In this document: positions 37,301 through 45,719 of the stretch, one piece after another
Layout of the letters: every line of letters starts with the position of its first letter
Position numbering within the stretch: the stretch's first letter is position 1
From: Paraspadella gotoi
Lineage: Eukaryota > Chaetognatha
Assembly: GCA_051294375.1 (NCBI GenBank)
Contig: JBJCIZ010000239.1
Span: 3,886,402-3,950,401 of the forward strand
DNA length: 64,000 nucleotides
Reading direction: 5' to 3'
Notes under the pieces: generated by a model
What the model was told of the DNA's origin: nothing
The model's input: only the letters and a program-made list of their open reading frames with translations
Databases searched by the model: none
Made by a program: the position numbers and the translations under genes

Positions 37301-40300
37301 GTGCGTCGTCAGCCTCGTGCCGCCGCAGAACACCTGCACGGAGACGGAGCATTTTCAAGAGGACGGGGAATGTTGTCATCATTGGCAGTGCTGTCACAAG
37401 GTAAGCGGTGTCATTGGCGGTGCTGTCACGAAGTAAGGGGNNNNNNNNNNNNNNNNNNNNNNNNNNNNNNNNNNNNNNNNNNNNNNNNNNNNNNNNNNNN
37501 NNNNNNNNNNNNNNNNNNNNNNNNNNNNNNNNNNNNNNNNNNNNNNNNNNNNNNNNNNNNNNNNNNNNNNNNNNNNNNNNNNNNNNNNNNNNNNNNNNNN
37601 NNNNNNNNNNNNNNNNNNNNNNNNNNNNNNNNNNNNNNNNNNNNNNNNNNNNNNNNGGTGTCATTGGTGGTGCTGTCACAAAGTAAGGGATGATGTCACC
37701 ATGCTGTCACAATGAGTGGCGTTATCATTGGCAGTGCTGTCACAAGGTAAGCGGTGTCATTGGTGGTGCTGTCACAAACTAAGGGGATGATGTCACGATG
37801 ATGTCACAATGAGTGGCGTTATCATCGGCAACGCTGTCACAAGGCAACTTCAAAGATCAATTTTCGTACTTCATCTCCCACACCCCCTCCACCAGGTCAA
37901 CATGTGCTACGATAACGGACGACCCGTTCCGCAAGGGGAGACGTTCTTCAAAGGCTGCGACTCGCGTTGCGTCTGCACCTTTGGAGGACAAATTCATTGC
38001 ATCAGTCGGTGTCCTCCGNNNNNNNNNNNNNNNNNNNNNNNNNNNNNNNNNNNNNNNNNNNNNNNNNNNNNNNNNNNNNNNNNNNNNNNNNNNNNNNNNN
38101 NNNNNNNNNNNNNNNNNNNNNNNNNNNNNNNNNNNNNNNNNNNNNNNNNNNNNNNNNNNNNNNNNNNNNNNNNNNNNNNNNNNNNNNNNNNNNNNNNNNN
38201 NNNNNNNNNNNNNNNNNNNNNNNNNNNNNNNNNNNNNNNNNNNNNNNNNNNNNNNNNNNNNNNNNNNNNNNNNNNNNNNNNNNNNNNNNNNNNNNNNNNN
38301 NNNNNNNNNNNNNNNNNNNNNNNNNNNNNNNNNNNNNNNNNNNNNNNNNNNNNNNNNNNNNNNNNNNNNNNNNNNNNNNNNNNNNNNNNNNNNNNNNNNN
38401 NNNNNNNNNNNNNNNNNNNNNNNNNNNNNNNNNNNNNNNNNNNNNNNNNNNNNNNNNNNNNNNNNNNNNNNNNNNNNNNNNNNNNNNNNNNNNNNNNNNN
38501 NNNNNNNNNNNNNNNNNNNNNNNNNNNNNNNNNNNNNNNNNNNNNNNNNNNNNNNNNNNNNNNNNNNNNNNNNNNNNNNNNNNNNNNNNNNNNNNNNNNN
38601 NNNNNNNNNNNNNNNNNNNNNNNNNNNNNNNNNNNNNNNNNNNNNNNNNNNNNNNNNNNNNNNNNNNNNNNNNNNNNNNNNNNNNNNNNNNNNNNNNNNN
38701 NNNNNNNNATATATCAGTTGGCGTTTTTAGTCATCAAGATTTATCGCCGGGGGAGATTACAAAGTAAATACAAAAATTTCAAAATTACTTGTTTCATTAA
38801 AGTATATCAAATTAAACCAAATTTTTTAAAAAAGATTATAAAAAAGTTTAACATATTTTACGTGAGTATTAAATTTAATTTATTAGATTTGAGAAAATTG
38901 CAAAATAACTTGTTTTACTAGACTTAATTTTAAAACTATATTAATACAATGTAATGGGGAGAGGGATTGTCTTCCGGAACTCGGGTTTAAAAAAGGTTAA
39001 CGACTCCTTCCCGCCAGTTCTCTCATTAGATATTAAGCAATTTTCTCACGTAGCGACTCCCTCTCGTTCTCAGGTCTTCTACGACGGTTGCGAACTCCGT
39101 TGCTACTGTCGGGCGGGCAAGGTCCACTGCACTCAACGCTGTCCGCCCACGCTGGCGCCGCCGGGGTCGGACGGCTGCAAGCCCGTGAGGAACGTGCCGG
39201 AGGGAGAGTGTTGCCCGGTGTGGGAATGTCAACACATCCCGAAGACCTGCATATTTCAGGTTGGTGGGTTGACTGGGTTAAGGGTTTTAAGGAGGTGGAG
39301 CGAGGTTTTGAGGGAAAGTGAACCAGTGACTTGAGTAGTGAGTACTCCCGACGCAACTAAATAGACATTGTTCCTCAGTTTCGGCTCTGTGGCTATTTAA
39401 TAAAGCCATCAGTTAATGACCACTTAAGGTATTGCAAAAGGACTGCCGTGCCTTTAAAGTCTAGGGAAACCCCAAGACCAGATAGGTCAAGTCTGTTTGA
39501 ATATATTAAGTTTAAATATGAATGTATGTATTATACATACAAATCAAGAAAAACAGTCGGAGGAAAATTTTTTGGTTTGAAAAAACGGGATATATTTGTT
39601 TTTTCGTTTAAACTGTGACCCGAGATAAAAGCTGCAATATGCAAATTGGTTGAACGAATTCATGAGGAAAGTGAGAGATAAAGAGAGAGAGAGAGACAAA
39701 GACAGATCGAGAGAAAGAAAAAAGAGAGAAACAAAGAGAGAAAGAGAGAGAGAGAGAGAATATGAATATGAATATGAAATTAGAACAAACCGGGCGCAAT
39801 TTACTGTGCCCATGAGGTCATTTCGTTTACGAAAACTAAGTTATGTAAAAAAGTTCAACATATTTTTTTTAAAACTCATTAAATGACATTTTTAAAACGT
39901 TGAAACATCCAAATTTAAGAACTATGTACAGATTTCAAATTGTTAGTTACGTGATACTAAAAAAAGAAAAAAATTTAATCAAAATTACTAAAAAGAATGT
40001 TAAAGAGCTACAGACTGGTAAAACTTTATGACGGGATTATGAACCAGTTTAAATAATAGAAATTAACTCAATTTCAGATCAACAAAGTAATATTGACGAA
40101 AAAAAAAAAGAGAGAGAGAGAGAAAAAGCAGGACAGAGGAGAACGAGAAGTGAAGAAGTGAGGGAAGAGCGAGAAAGGAGAGTGAGAGGATGGAGCGGAA
40201 GAGGGAGAGACTATCGAGGTCCGGCGATCAGATATCGCCAGAGAGACAATGCAGGGCATTAGAGAGAAGAGAAGAGAGAGGAGAGGAGGAGGAGAGACTT

Positions 40301-40366
40301 CACTCCCCTTCCCTTCCTCTCTTCCCAGCGGCGTCCAATACATAGAGGGCGACCGCTGAGGAGAGA

Positions 40367-40404
<38 letters not shown>

Positions 40405-41714
40405 CACTCCCCCTTCCCTTCCTCTCTTCCCAGGGCGTCCAATACATAGAGGGCGACCGCTGGAACGACGGTTGTGATCGTCGATGTCTCTGCATGGACG
40501 GACGCGTCGAGTGCATGAACATGTGTCCGGAGACGCACGTACGGCCCTCGCACAGCTGTCCGAACCCGGTTAAGGTGAGGCGAAGGATTTGGGTGGGTTT
40601 TGGGAGAGTGTTAGGGGCGCGAGGGGTGTGGGGGGGGGAACTGAGGGTAAGAAGGCTTTATTAATCGAAAGCCTCCAGTTTTTGTTGTTGTTTTTTTTTA
40701 ATCGGAAGAATGGATTTGAGGATTTTAAATCAAATTTTTTTTTCATTCTTGTACTTTCTTTTTCTTTTTCTTCCCTCTTCCCTTTTTCTTCCTTCATTTT
40801 CCTTCTTCCTCTCTTATCTTCGTTTCCATTTTTTTCCTTTTTTACTTTCGTTCCCTTCTTCCTCCCTTTCCTCCTTTCTTTTTTCTCCTTACCCCTTTTT
40901 TCCTTTCTTTGCTTTCTTTTCCTCCCTCACCCATTTTGTTTACCCTTTTCTTTCTTTACCTTCTCTCTCCTTTCCTCCCTCGCCCCCCTCTCTCCCCCAC
41001 CTTTCCAGGTAACCAAACCCGGGAAATGCTGTCCGATCTGGGAATGTCCGTGCGACTCCAAATGCAAAGTGAACGGACGCGAGAGGGAAGACGGGGACGT
41101 ATGGACAGAGGGATGTCAAAAGAAATGTCGGTGCGTCGCTGGAATCGTGGATTGCGTGAGCGTTTGTCCACCGATACAGGTTCGTCCGATTGATTGACTG
41201 ATAGTGTGATTGACTGATCGAATGATTGGTCTCTCTCTCAACACAGGTCATAAACTCTCTCCAATGCCTGAACCCGATCAAACACGAGCAAGGCTGCTGC
41301 CCGATCTACGAATGCCCCGCGCCCACTTCGGCAGTCTGGCCGCCAGGTTCCGGCGGCGGAGTCGGCGGAGGAGGAGGCGGTCCCGGCGGCGGAGGCGGCG
41401 GCGGCGGACTCATCGGCGTCGGCGGCGGAACGTCCGGCGGAATCGGCCAATCCGGAAGCGGCGTGACCGGAACCAACGGCGGACGCTTCGGCATCACCAT
41501 AGACCTACGGCCTTGCGTTCTCGGAAGCCCCAACTGCTTGCCGGGAGGTTACGACTCCCACGGCAAGCCCTGCGTATTGGGCACGGTCGGCTGCAGACCG
41601 GCCGGCTGTCCGCCCTGCCCGAACGGCGGACAGACGCCCAAGTGTACGTACCCGCTGCAAGTCCAGAGGCCGGGAATGTGTTGTCCGATGTGGAAGTGCG
41701 TGCAGTATTATTAA
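28693..41714 (+). CDS. Secreted multi-VWC-domain protein (gene span, at least 13 exons)
   Basis: Whole-gene entry; exons are listed separately. The visible exons sum to about 2.77 kb (about 920 codons) plus at least one exon probably lost in the 38019-38708 gap. Order: signal peptide (exon 1); a Pro/Gly-rich segment with a partial VWC; six or so copies of a short PC-x-L-G-T-P-G-C repeat; about seven VWC domains, recognised by DGC-x(3)-C-x-C and ECC-P-x-W-EC motifs; a Gly-rich linker; two more short repeats; a partial VWC; stop at 41714. VWC domains typically bind BMP/TGF-beta ligands or form extracellular assemblies (chordin, kielin/chordin-like, CCN and mucin families). The protein is presumably extracellular and disulfide-rich; a precise orthologue is not recognised. 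Introns from exon 7 on are phase 0. Exons 3a-6 contain frame-breaking indels that look like sequencing errors. A BMP-modulator role is inference from the domain only. Confidence 0.8.
28924..29271 (+). mobile_element. 348-bp TIR element forming intron 1
   Basis: Terminal inverted repeats of about 43 bp. The left end starts GTCGGTCATTGCGGAAAAG and the reverse complement of the right end starts GTCGGGCAATGCGGAAAG; both continue to AATAAGCATG/TATAAGCATG followed by a CAC word. It is bounded by TA on both sides (28922-28923 and 29272-29273), as expected for Tc1/mariner-type or similar MITEs. No coding capacity. An interior segment (GATGGCCGTAAATCACGTTGG) resembles the SINE-type module at 10.7 kb. 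It lies exactly between the last coding-like bases of exon 1 and the acceptor CTACAG of exon 2. Related ends are at 10549 and about 51131. Confidence 0.7.
29277..29636 (+). CDS. VWC gene exon 2
   Basis: Acceptor CTACAG ends at 29276; donor GTTGGG follows 29636 (phase 2, after TGC AG). The frame reads YRFNGRYDERGQ, a Pro-rich PPSGYYPPPPGG stretch, GNCAYLAKCTTCQDACPPPP, and a VWC C-terminal half ending DCCPQWKCG. After that comes the first short cysteine repeat, DGKVCIIGTPGC. GC-rich coding composition stands out sharply from the intron. Confidence 0.8.
30317..30425. promoter_or_regulatory. Promoter-like cluster: E2F, two CCAAT boxes, ETS, CRE
   Basis: Within 110 bp: TTTCCCGCC (E2F-type) at about 30317, GATTGGCC (inverted CCAAT) at 30341-30348, GGGCCAATCAG (CCAAT box) at about 30366-30376, GCCGGAAAT (ETS-type) at about 30402-30410, and a perfect TGACGTCA (CRE/ATF) at 30418-30425. 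The stretch is a GC-rich island in a very AT-rich intron. The combination is typical of CpG-type animal promoters. No transcript start or open frame is seen beside it. It could be an internal promoter of the VWC gene, the promoter of an uncharacterised RNA, or sequence misplaced by scaffolding. Confidence 0.4.
30985..31462 (+). repeat. TTAGGG-like dispersed element in intron 2
   Basis: Contains two sets of family edges: GGGCCTTATTTTCCCGGACG with CCCATTTTATCTC in the middle (about 31167-31200), and GGGGGCACTCTCGAAAAAGA at the right end. The interior is GGGATTAGG, TTAGGGTTAAAGG and similar words. The right end abuts the exon 3a acceptor region. Confidence 0.6.
31489..31579 (+). CDS. VWC gene exon 3a (short cysteine repeats)
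   Basis: Acceptor CCACCACAG; donor GTGGGT after CCCTGCATG. Read across frames it gives GIDEL, then CILGEPGCGEI, then TDDGRPCM, i.e. one and a half more copies of the PC-x-L-G-x-P-G-C repeat, with two or three frame-breaking indels. Joining PCM to exon 3b (VGTPGC) recreates the repeat exactly across the intron, which supports both splice sites. Confidence 0.6.
31944..32212 (+). CDS. VWC gene exon 3b (short cysteine repeats)
   Basis: Acceptor CCACTTAAG; donor GTGAGA after CCGGAG. It encodes four further repeats, recognisable as VDSDGRP, ITVDGKPCILGTP, VDDNGLPCLIGTPGCG and VDADGKPCKLG, ending TPGCRRIPE. Several small indels shift the frame and then restore it, so no single frame reads all repeats cleanly. 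I interpret these as consensus errors since the repeat register is kept overall. Confidence 0.65.
32542..32647 (+). CDS. VWC gene exon 4
   Basis: Acceptor TTTACCCAAG ends at 32541; donor GTGATT follows AAGAG (phase 2). The frame reads GSTGGDGGGTGIVPGRDYG, then GWDGKGGCIINGKR, the beginning of a VWC domain (C-x-x-NGK). The spacer before it holds a GA tract (about 32452-32520). Confidence 0.65.
32648..33068 (+). other. VWC gene intron 4
   Basis: Rich in GATTGATTGATT-type repeats (about 32650-32880), which also appear as Ile/Asn-rich frames on the minus strand. It ends in a pyrimidine-rich acceptor GACTCCCCAG. Confidence 0.5.
33069..33241 (+). CDS. VWC gene exon 5
   Basis: Phase fits exon 4 (KR-FQNGDVFNDGCVRKCICKN). 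The VWC motif DGCVRKCIC is clear. Downstream, other frames show ECNPMCESSCPR, then INCRN, then RKEPGECC and PTWEW, so at least two frame-breaking indels are present inside the exon. The donor is GTGAGA after AATAAGG. Confidence 0.65.
33242..33555 (+). repeat. VWC gene intron 5 with GA and CT tracts
   Basis: Pure GA tract at about 33343-33418, followed by a pyrimidine-rich acceptor stretch ending CTCCCTCCAG. The purine-rich and pyrimidine-rich halves lie next to each other. Confidence 0.7.
33556..33769 (+). CDS. VWC gene exon 6
   Basis: Reads VFCTFNGKRYEVGEKVDNGC then EGQCI; the frame then breaks and continues in another frame as MMYCVPFCPQTRVMPR. The end, TGTTGCGATAG before GTCATT, gives CCDR in the frame that joins exon 7 as CCDR-WEC, a canonical VWC C-terminal motif. 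At least two indels are present in the second half of the exon. Confidence 0.65.
33870..34463 (+). repeat. Direct duplication E, left copy
   Basis: From TTGCATTACTGTTTTTGTAG to CACAAGTTTATTTCAC, repeated at 34765-35401 on the other side of a 25-N gap. In the right copy the CT tract and its surroundings are replaced by 303 N. Confidence 0.8.
34765..35401 (+). repeat. Direct duplication E, right copy
   Basis: Begins at the 25-N gap with TTTTGCGTTACTGTTTTTG and ends in CACAAGTTTATTT at the next gap, matching 33870-34463 with single-base indels. Confidence 0.8.
37166..37400 (+). CDS. VWC gene exon 7
   Basis: Acceptor CCTCCAAAAG; donor GTAAGC after CACAAG (phase 0). It completes the previous domain (WECDFRR) and encodes a full VWC: RTCMYKGTRYQDGESFEDGC, then NCKCYAGKISCSSKC, and GECCHHWQCCHK at the end. 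The frame is intact. The last 22 exon bases plus the donor are the seed of the downstream minisatellite. Confidence 0.85.
37376..37850 (+). repeat. Minisatellite derived from exon 7 end and splice donor
   Basis: Units built from TCATTGGCAGTGCTGTCACA followed by AGGTAAGCGGTG recur across the start of intron 7, interrupted by the gap 37441-37656. An exact copy of the exon end and donor (CTGTCACAAGGTAAGCGGTG) lies at about 37735-37754; variant units have CGAAGTAAGG or CAAACTAAGG in place of the donor. Longer units include GATGATGTCAC and AATGAGTGGCGTTATCAT. The last unit ends CACAAGGCAACT. Confidence 0.8.
37896..38018 (+). CDS. VWC gene exon 8 (cut by gap)
   Basis: Acceptor CCTCCACCAG, phase 0 with exon 7. 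It reads VNMCYDNGRPVPQGETFFKG, then CDSRCVCTFGG, then IHCISRCPP, the first two-thirds of a VWC domain. It runs into a 690-N gap at 38019, which must hold the end of this domain and the start of the next. Confidence 0.8.
38019..38708. other. Assembly gap (690 N) that probably hides a VWC exon
   Basis: Exon 8 stops before its CC-x-x-W-EC motif and exon 9 starts in mid-domain (VFYDGCE, lacking the NG-x-x-Y-x-x-G-E lead). So the missing DNA should contain at least the rest of exon 8 and usually one more exon. Confidence 0.6.
39074..39259 (+). CDS. VWC gene exon 9
   Basis: Acceptor TCGTTCTCAG; donor GTTGGT; 186 nt, phase 0 on both sides. It reads VFYDGCELRCYCRAGKVHC, TQRCPPTLAPPG, NVPEGECCPVWECQHI and the opening KTCIFQ of the next VWC domain. 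The frame is intact. The preceding part of this domain must lie in the gap. Confidence 0.85.
40327..40361 (+). pseudogene. Partial duplicate of exon 10 start
   Basis: CTCTTCCCAGC followed by GGCGTCCAATACATAGAGGG and CGACCGCTG repeats the acceptor and first bases of exon 10 about 105 bp upstream, with one extra base after the AG, and then dissolves into a GA tract. The right arm has only one copy, so this is a local duplication or an assembly slip in the left arm. Confidence 0.65.
40434..40574 (+). CDS. VWC gene exon 10
   Basis: Acceptor CTCTTCCCAG; donor GTGAGG; 141 nt, phase 0. It reads GVQYIEGDRWNDGCDRRCLC, then MDGRVECMNMCPE, then HSCPNPVK, the central part of a VWC domain that is finished by exon 11. 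The frame is intact. Confidence 0.85.
41009..41179 (+). CDS. VWC gene exon 11
   Basis: Acceptor CACCTTTCCAG; donor GTTCGT; 171 nt, phase 0. It opens VTKPGKCCPIWECPCDSKC, ending one VWC domain, and continues NGREREDGDVWTEGC, KKCRCVAGIVDC and VSVCPPIQ, the start of the next. The frame is intact. Confidence 0.85.
41247..41714 (+). CDS. VWC gene exon 12 (terminal)
   Basis: Acceptor CTCAACACAG; stop TAA at 41712-41714; 155 codons. It finishes a VWC domain (LNPIKHEQGCCPIYECPAP), then a Gly-rich linker of about 60 residues, then two short repeats (ITIDLRPCVLGSPNC and DSHGKPCVLGTVGC). It ends in a VWC C-terminal half (GCPPCPNGG, then RPGMCCPMWKC) and VQYY. This mirrors exon 2, where a VWC half is followed by a short repeat. 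Confidence 0.85.
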   Translation, partial: VINSLQCLNPIKHEQGCCPIYECPAPTSAVWPPGSGGGVGGGGGGPGGGGGGGGLIGVGGGTSGGIGQSGSGVTGTNGGRFGITIDLRPCVLGSPNCLPGGYDSHGKPCVLGTVGCRPAGCPPCPNGGQTPKCTYPLQVQRPGMCCPMWKCVQYY

Positions 41715-41971
41715 AGAGAGAGGGATGGAGAGAGAGATGAGAGAAGGAAGAGAGGGAGGGAGAGAGAGAGAGAGAAGAGAAAGAGGGAGAGAGAGCAGAG
41801 GAAGGAAAGAGAGGGAGAGAGGAGGGAGAAAAAGAAGTAAAAACGAAAAAAAAACTTTCATAAGCAAAAGGACATCACGAAAGTCAAATTAAAAAAAAAA
41901 ATTAGTATTATCACGATTTAAGGCTTCATTAGCTAATTTCGACGGGGGACATCGCAAAGCTACCTGTTGAA

Positions 41972-41977
41972 AATAAA
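41972..41977 (+). terminator. Candidate poly(A) signal of VWC gene
   Basis: AATAAA 258 bp after the stop codon, in GAAAATAAACTGG. Other candidates lie farther downstream in very AT-rich DNA (for example near 42620), so the cleavage site is uncertain. Confidence 0.35.
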
Positions 41978-43369
41978 CTGGAGCAACTAGTTGGAGCTCA
42001 AGATTTACTTAGTGGAGCGGATCGACTGGAGCGAAAAGAATTTAAAAAAACAAAAGACACTGAAAACAGAAACAACAGACCTGCGCAGTATTAACCCAAT
42101 TATCGAGAGCCAAAAAAAAGTTAACGAAAAAGAAAGTCAATCCAAAACAAAAGTCAAACGAAGGGAGAAAAAAAAACAAACCAAAATAAAACAAAACAAA
42201 ACAGAAAAAAAACAACTTCTTTTTTAGCATAATTTTTTTTTCTCTGAAAATTTTATTTTTTATTTTGAAATCTATTTGTTTTTTTGTTTTTTTTGACTCA
42301 TTGATGCCTTTCACTGCCAAACTGTAAATTCAATCTTTACTAAAAAAATATACACTCGTCGCGATAGTCAGATATATTGAAAATTTTTAACAGCTCAAAA
42401 ACCCAGTAAACCAGCCCCCTCCCCCTCAAAAAACTCTACCCAGTGTCCAAGAAAAAAAAAGCTATGAGGTTTTTAAAAAAAATCTTTTCATCAACCCTTT
42501 TTTTTTTTTAATTTTTCCCGTCATTTTTTTATTTTGTGTTCATCTCTTAAACTCTTCTACATTTTATAAAATGTCCGCTATGTCTTATTTTCATTTTGTA
42601 AGATTTTTTTTCAAAAAAATAAATATATACAAACTGACTCCGGCCGTTTTATTCTCGGCCCTAATCACCCTTTAATGCGATATTTTTCCCGAACTTGTAA
42701 TGTCTCATTTTGTATGTAAATAATTTTGTAGTATTGTAGTTTTTTTGTTGGTCGTGTATTAAAACTTAAAGCTGAGATACTTCTTAAACGGCGGAATTTT
42801 TTTTTTCAAACAAGATAAACTTTTTTTGTCAATTTAATTTAAATGAAAAAAAAAAGAGTTGTATACATTTACTGGATAAGAAATGAAAACGTTGCTCATT
42901 ATTTTTTTGAAATGTGAATAATTTTTACATCTTAATTCTAATTTTCCTGTTCATTTTTTCTCCCTATGTCTCCCATTCATTTTTCTCTTCCTTTTTTCCT
43001 TTCATTTTCTTATTTTTAATTCTTCTTTTCATTCTCTCCATTTTTCTCTTCATTTTTCACCTCACAAACAATCCGCATTTCATATTTTCCTCCGCAAGTC
43101 ATTCTCCCATATTAACATTCACTCGGTTAAGAAAAGTGATTTTTGCTGTGATTTTCTGGCGCCAAAAAATAAAAAAAAAATCCCAAACTAAAAAAAAAAA
43201 AGAAAACGTCCGAAAAACTAAAAAAAAAGAGTTTTTATTTTTCACCTTAAAATTTCATAATTAAATTTGAAAGTAGTGAAGCTAAGTTAACAGAGATAGC
43301 TAATACTTAAGGCAGTTGCTTTTTACCATTGATACAGTTCACTTCATTGATAGAGAAGCCAAATATTAA
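41978..43369. other. AT-rich sequence downstream of VWC gene
   Basis: No gene seen. Long A and T runs and pyrimidine-rich stretches; short Lys-rich or Phe-rich frames are compositional. The whole stretch recurs inverted at about 46.66-47.98 kb. Confidence 0.45.
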
Positions 43370-43660
43370 ACTTGACCGTGAGAGAGTCTTGATTGAAAGC
43401 TTGCAGAGACCTGCTGCGTTATTATCATGTAAGAGTGATGGAGGCCTTAAACCACCATAGACTGTCCAAAGTCAGGGGCAAGAAAGATTATTATTCAAAT
43501 GAATATATCATTTTCATATTGGCTGGCAGGTATTATAGCAATTAAGTGAATATTCAATCATTTTATTCAATAAACAATTATCCCCCTGACTTTTGACAAT
43601 GGACTGTGCTGTAAGATTTCAATAATGACTCTCTCTCAGTCTAGTTTATTAACTCACTGG
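43370..43660. mobile_element. Palindromic MITE-like element
   Basis: The two halves are imperfect reverse complements. GTGAGAGAGTC then TTGATTGAAAGCTTGCAGAG on the left pairs with CTGAGAGAGAGTCATTATTG then AAATCTTACAGCACAG read from the right. TCCAAAGTCAGGGGCAAG pairs with TCAAAAGTCAGGGGGATAA. A SINE-type word GATGGAGGCCTTAAACCACC lies in the left half. An inverted copy is at about 46320-46615, and a related arm is at about 190-240. Confidence 0.55.
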
Positions 43661-43974
43661 GTTTAGTTAAATAAATTCACATGTAACCATGGTAACAAGA
43701 GTTAATTCGTTCGCTCGAGGGGAAGAGGGGAGGAAGGGTGGTCATGTGATGGTGTGAGATTTCTTTGGTGAGAAATATCGATTTTTTTTTATCGTACATT
43801 CATCGATTATTTTTTTTAATATTGATCAGTTTATATAGTTCTATTTTCTTTTAGCGAGTCTTCGCCACATTTAGCGAATAAGTTTCGTCATTTAGCGAGT
43901 CTCCGGCGAGTACTCGCGATCTTCTTTAAGAAGAAAACGGCTAGGTTCTTTTTTTTTCCGGATGAAAAAGTAAC

Positions 43975-44215
43975 CCTTTCCTTTTTTTGGCCCTCTTTTC
44001 CGAAATGGGCCCATTTCAGAATTTAATTTGTTTTTATGTTAAATAATTAAGTTATGAGTTCGAGAAATGTAGAAGGTCAGGGTTTAGAGTTAGGAATAAA
44101 GGTTAAGGATAAGATAAAATTTTCTATCCAAAATTTAGAGTTCAATATTAGTACTTTAATTAAGGAAAAGTAATAGGAATGAAAATAAGCGCTCTCGGAA
44201 AATAGCGCCCTTTTT
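43975..44215 (+). repeat. TTAGGG-like dispersed element, short copy
   Basis: Left edge GGCCCTCTTTTCCGAAATGG with GCCCATTTCAG; right edge GCGCTCTCGGAAAATAGCGC. The interior has only a few GGTTAAGG/GGGTTTAGAG words, so it is a decayed copy. Its inverted twin is at about 45745-45995. Confidence 0.55.
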
Positions 44216-44245
44216 GATTTCTAGTATATATATTTTTCCACTCCG

Positions 44246-44324
<79 letters not shown>

Positions 44325-44399
44325 CTCTTTTCTATCTCTCTCTCTCTCTCAACCCCGATTGCTAATTTGTTTACGGTCAGTTTTCGCCCGCCTCCGCGA

Positions 44400-44520
44400 G
44401 AGGCGCCTTTTTCCCTAGAGGCTCGTATTCCGCCTCTCCTATCTCTCCCGACATCCGCCCCCCCTCCGCCCCCCCCCGCCCCCCCCGCCTATTCTAAACC
44501 ACTTCGCGGTCGGTCGGTCT
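44400..44520. other. C-rich tract with quadruplex potential
   Basis: Runs of C (CCCCCCCTCC, CCCCCCCCCCG, CCCCCCCCG) follow a GC-rich stretch containing CGCCTCCGCGAGAGGCGCC. The reverse copy at about 45483-45516 has G runs of comparable length. Four or more G runs on one strand could form a G-quadruplex. Confidence 0.45.
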
Positions 44521-44559
44521 GTCGTTTCTTAGAAGATTTTTGAGCGCTTGGCTATTTTG

Positions 44560-44648
<89 letters not shown>

Positions 44649-44931
44649 GCCTGTTTTTTTTTCGGGGTGAAGGAAAAGGTTTATGAACTTTGTTCCTATG
44701 GAAAGTCGTCGTCGTCGTCGTCGTCGTCGTCGTCCTTGCTATTTTTCAATACTGATCAGAAAAAGCGATTACATTTAGGTATCTATTACGTTTTTTATCA
44801 TTAAATTTATTCATTTACATACATCATTGTTTAAGTCGCGTTACTGCAAATGCTCGTTTGGCATTCTTTAATTATTTCAGGTGAGTCGTTTCATGACGGT
44901 CACTTTGAATTTGCTCGACTAGATAGTATAA

Positions 44932-44956
44932 NNNNNNNNNNNNNNNNNNNNNNNNN
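44932..44956. other. 25-N gap at the centre of palindrome F
   Basis: The left arm ends GACTAGATAGTATAA and the right arm resumes as ATACTATCTAGTC at about 45040; between them are the 25 N and a CT tract (44957-45030). Confidence 0.9.
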
Positions 44957-44984
44957 TCTCACTCTCGCTCTATCTCTCTCTCTC

Positions 44985-45030
<46 letters not shown>

Positions 45031-45324
45031 ATCTCTTAATACTATCTAGTCGAGCAAATTCAAAGTGACCGTCATGAAACGACTCACCTGAAATAATTAA
45101 AGAATGCCAAACGAGCATTTGCAGTAACGCGACTTAAACAATGATGTATGTAAATGAATAAATTTAATGATAAAAAACGTAATAGATACCTAAATGTAAT
45201 CGCTTTTTTCTGATCAGTATTGAAAAATAGCAAGGACGACGACGCGACGACGACGGACGACGACTTTCCATAGGAACAAAGTTCATAAACCTTTTCCTTC
45301 ACCCCCGAAAAAAAAACAGGCGCT

Positions 45325-45408
<84 letters not shown>

Positions 45409-45639
45409 CAAAATAGCCAAGCGCTCAAAAATCTTCTAAGAAACGACAGACCGACGACCGACCGCGAAGTGGTTTAGATAGGCGGGGGGGGGGGGGGGGG
45501 CGGAGGGGGGGCGGATGTCGGGAGAGATAGGAGAGGGCGGAATACGAGCCTCTAGGGAAAAAGGCGCCTCTCGCGGAGGCGGGCGAAAACTGACGCGTAA
45601 ACAAATTAGCAATCGGGGTTGAGAGAGAGAGAGAGATAG

Positions 45640-45719
<80 letters not shown>

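Larger units (their letters stand above)
38951..44931 (+). repeat. Inverted duplication F, left arm
   Basis: A 6-kb arm carrying exons 9-12 of the VWC gene, its 3' UTR region, a palindromic MITE (43.37-43.66 kb), a TTAGGG-like element and a CT tract. The reverse complement is found at 45035-50737 across a 25-N gap and a CT tract. The arms match closely except for small indels and a few larger differences (notably 39360-39440 versus 50140-50330, and sequence at 39890-40360 not present in the right arm). Confidence 0.9.

Noticed and set aside
37809-38921. 370-codon frame through the 690-N gap
   Set aside because: Its middle is unsequenced; only 37896-38018 has VWC features and the right end is AT-rich non-coding.
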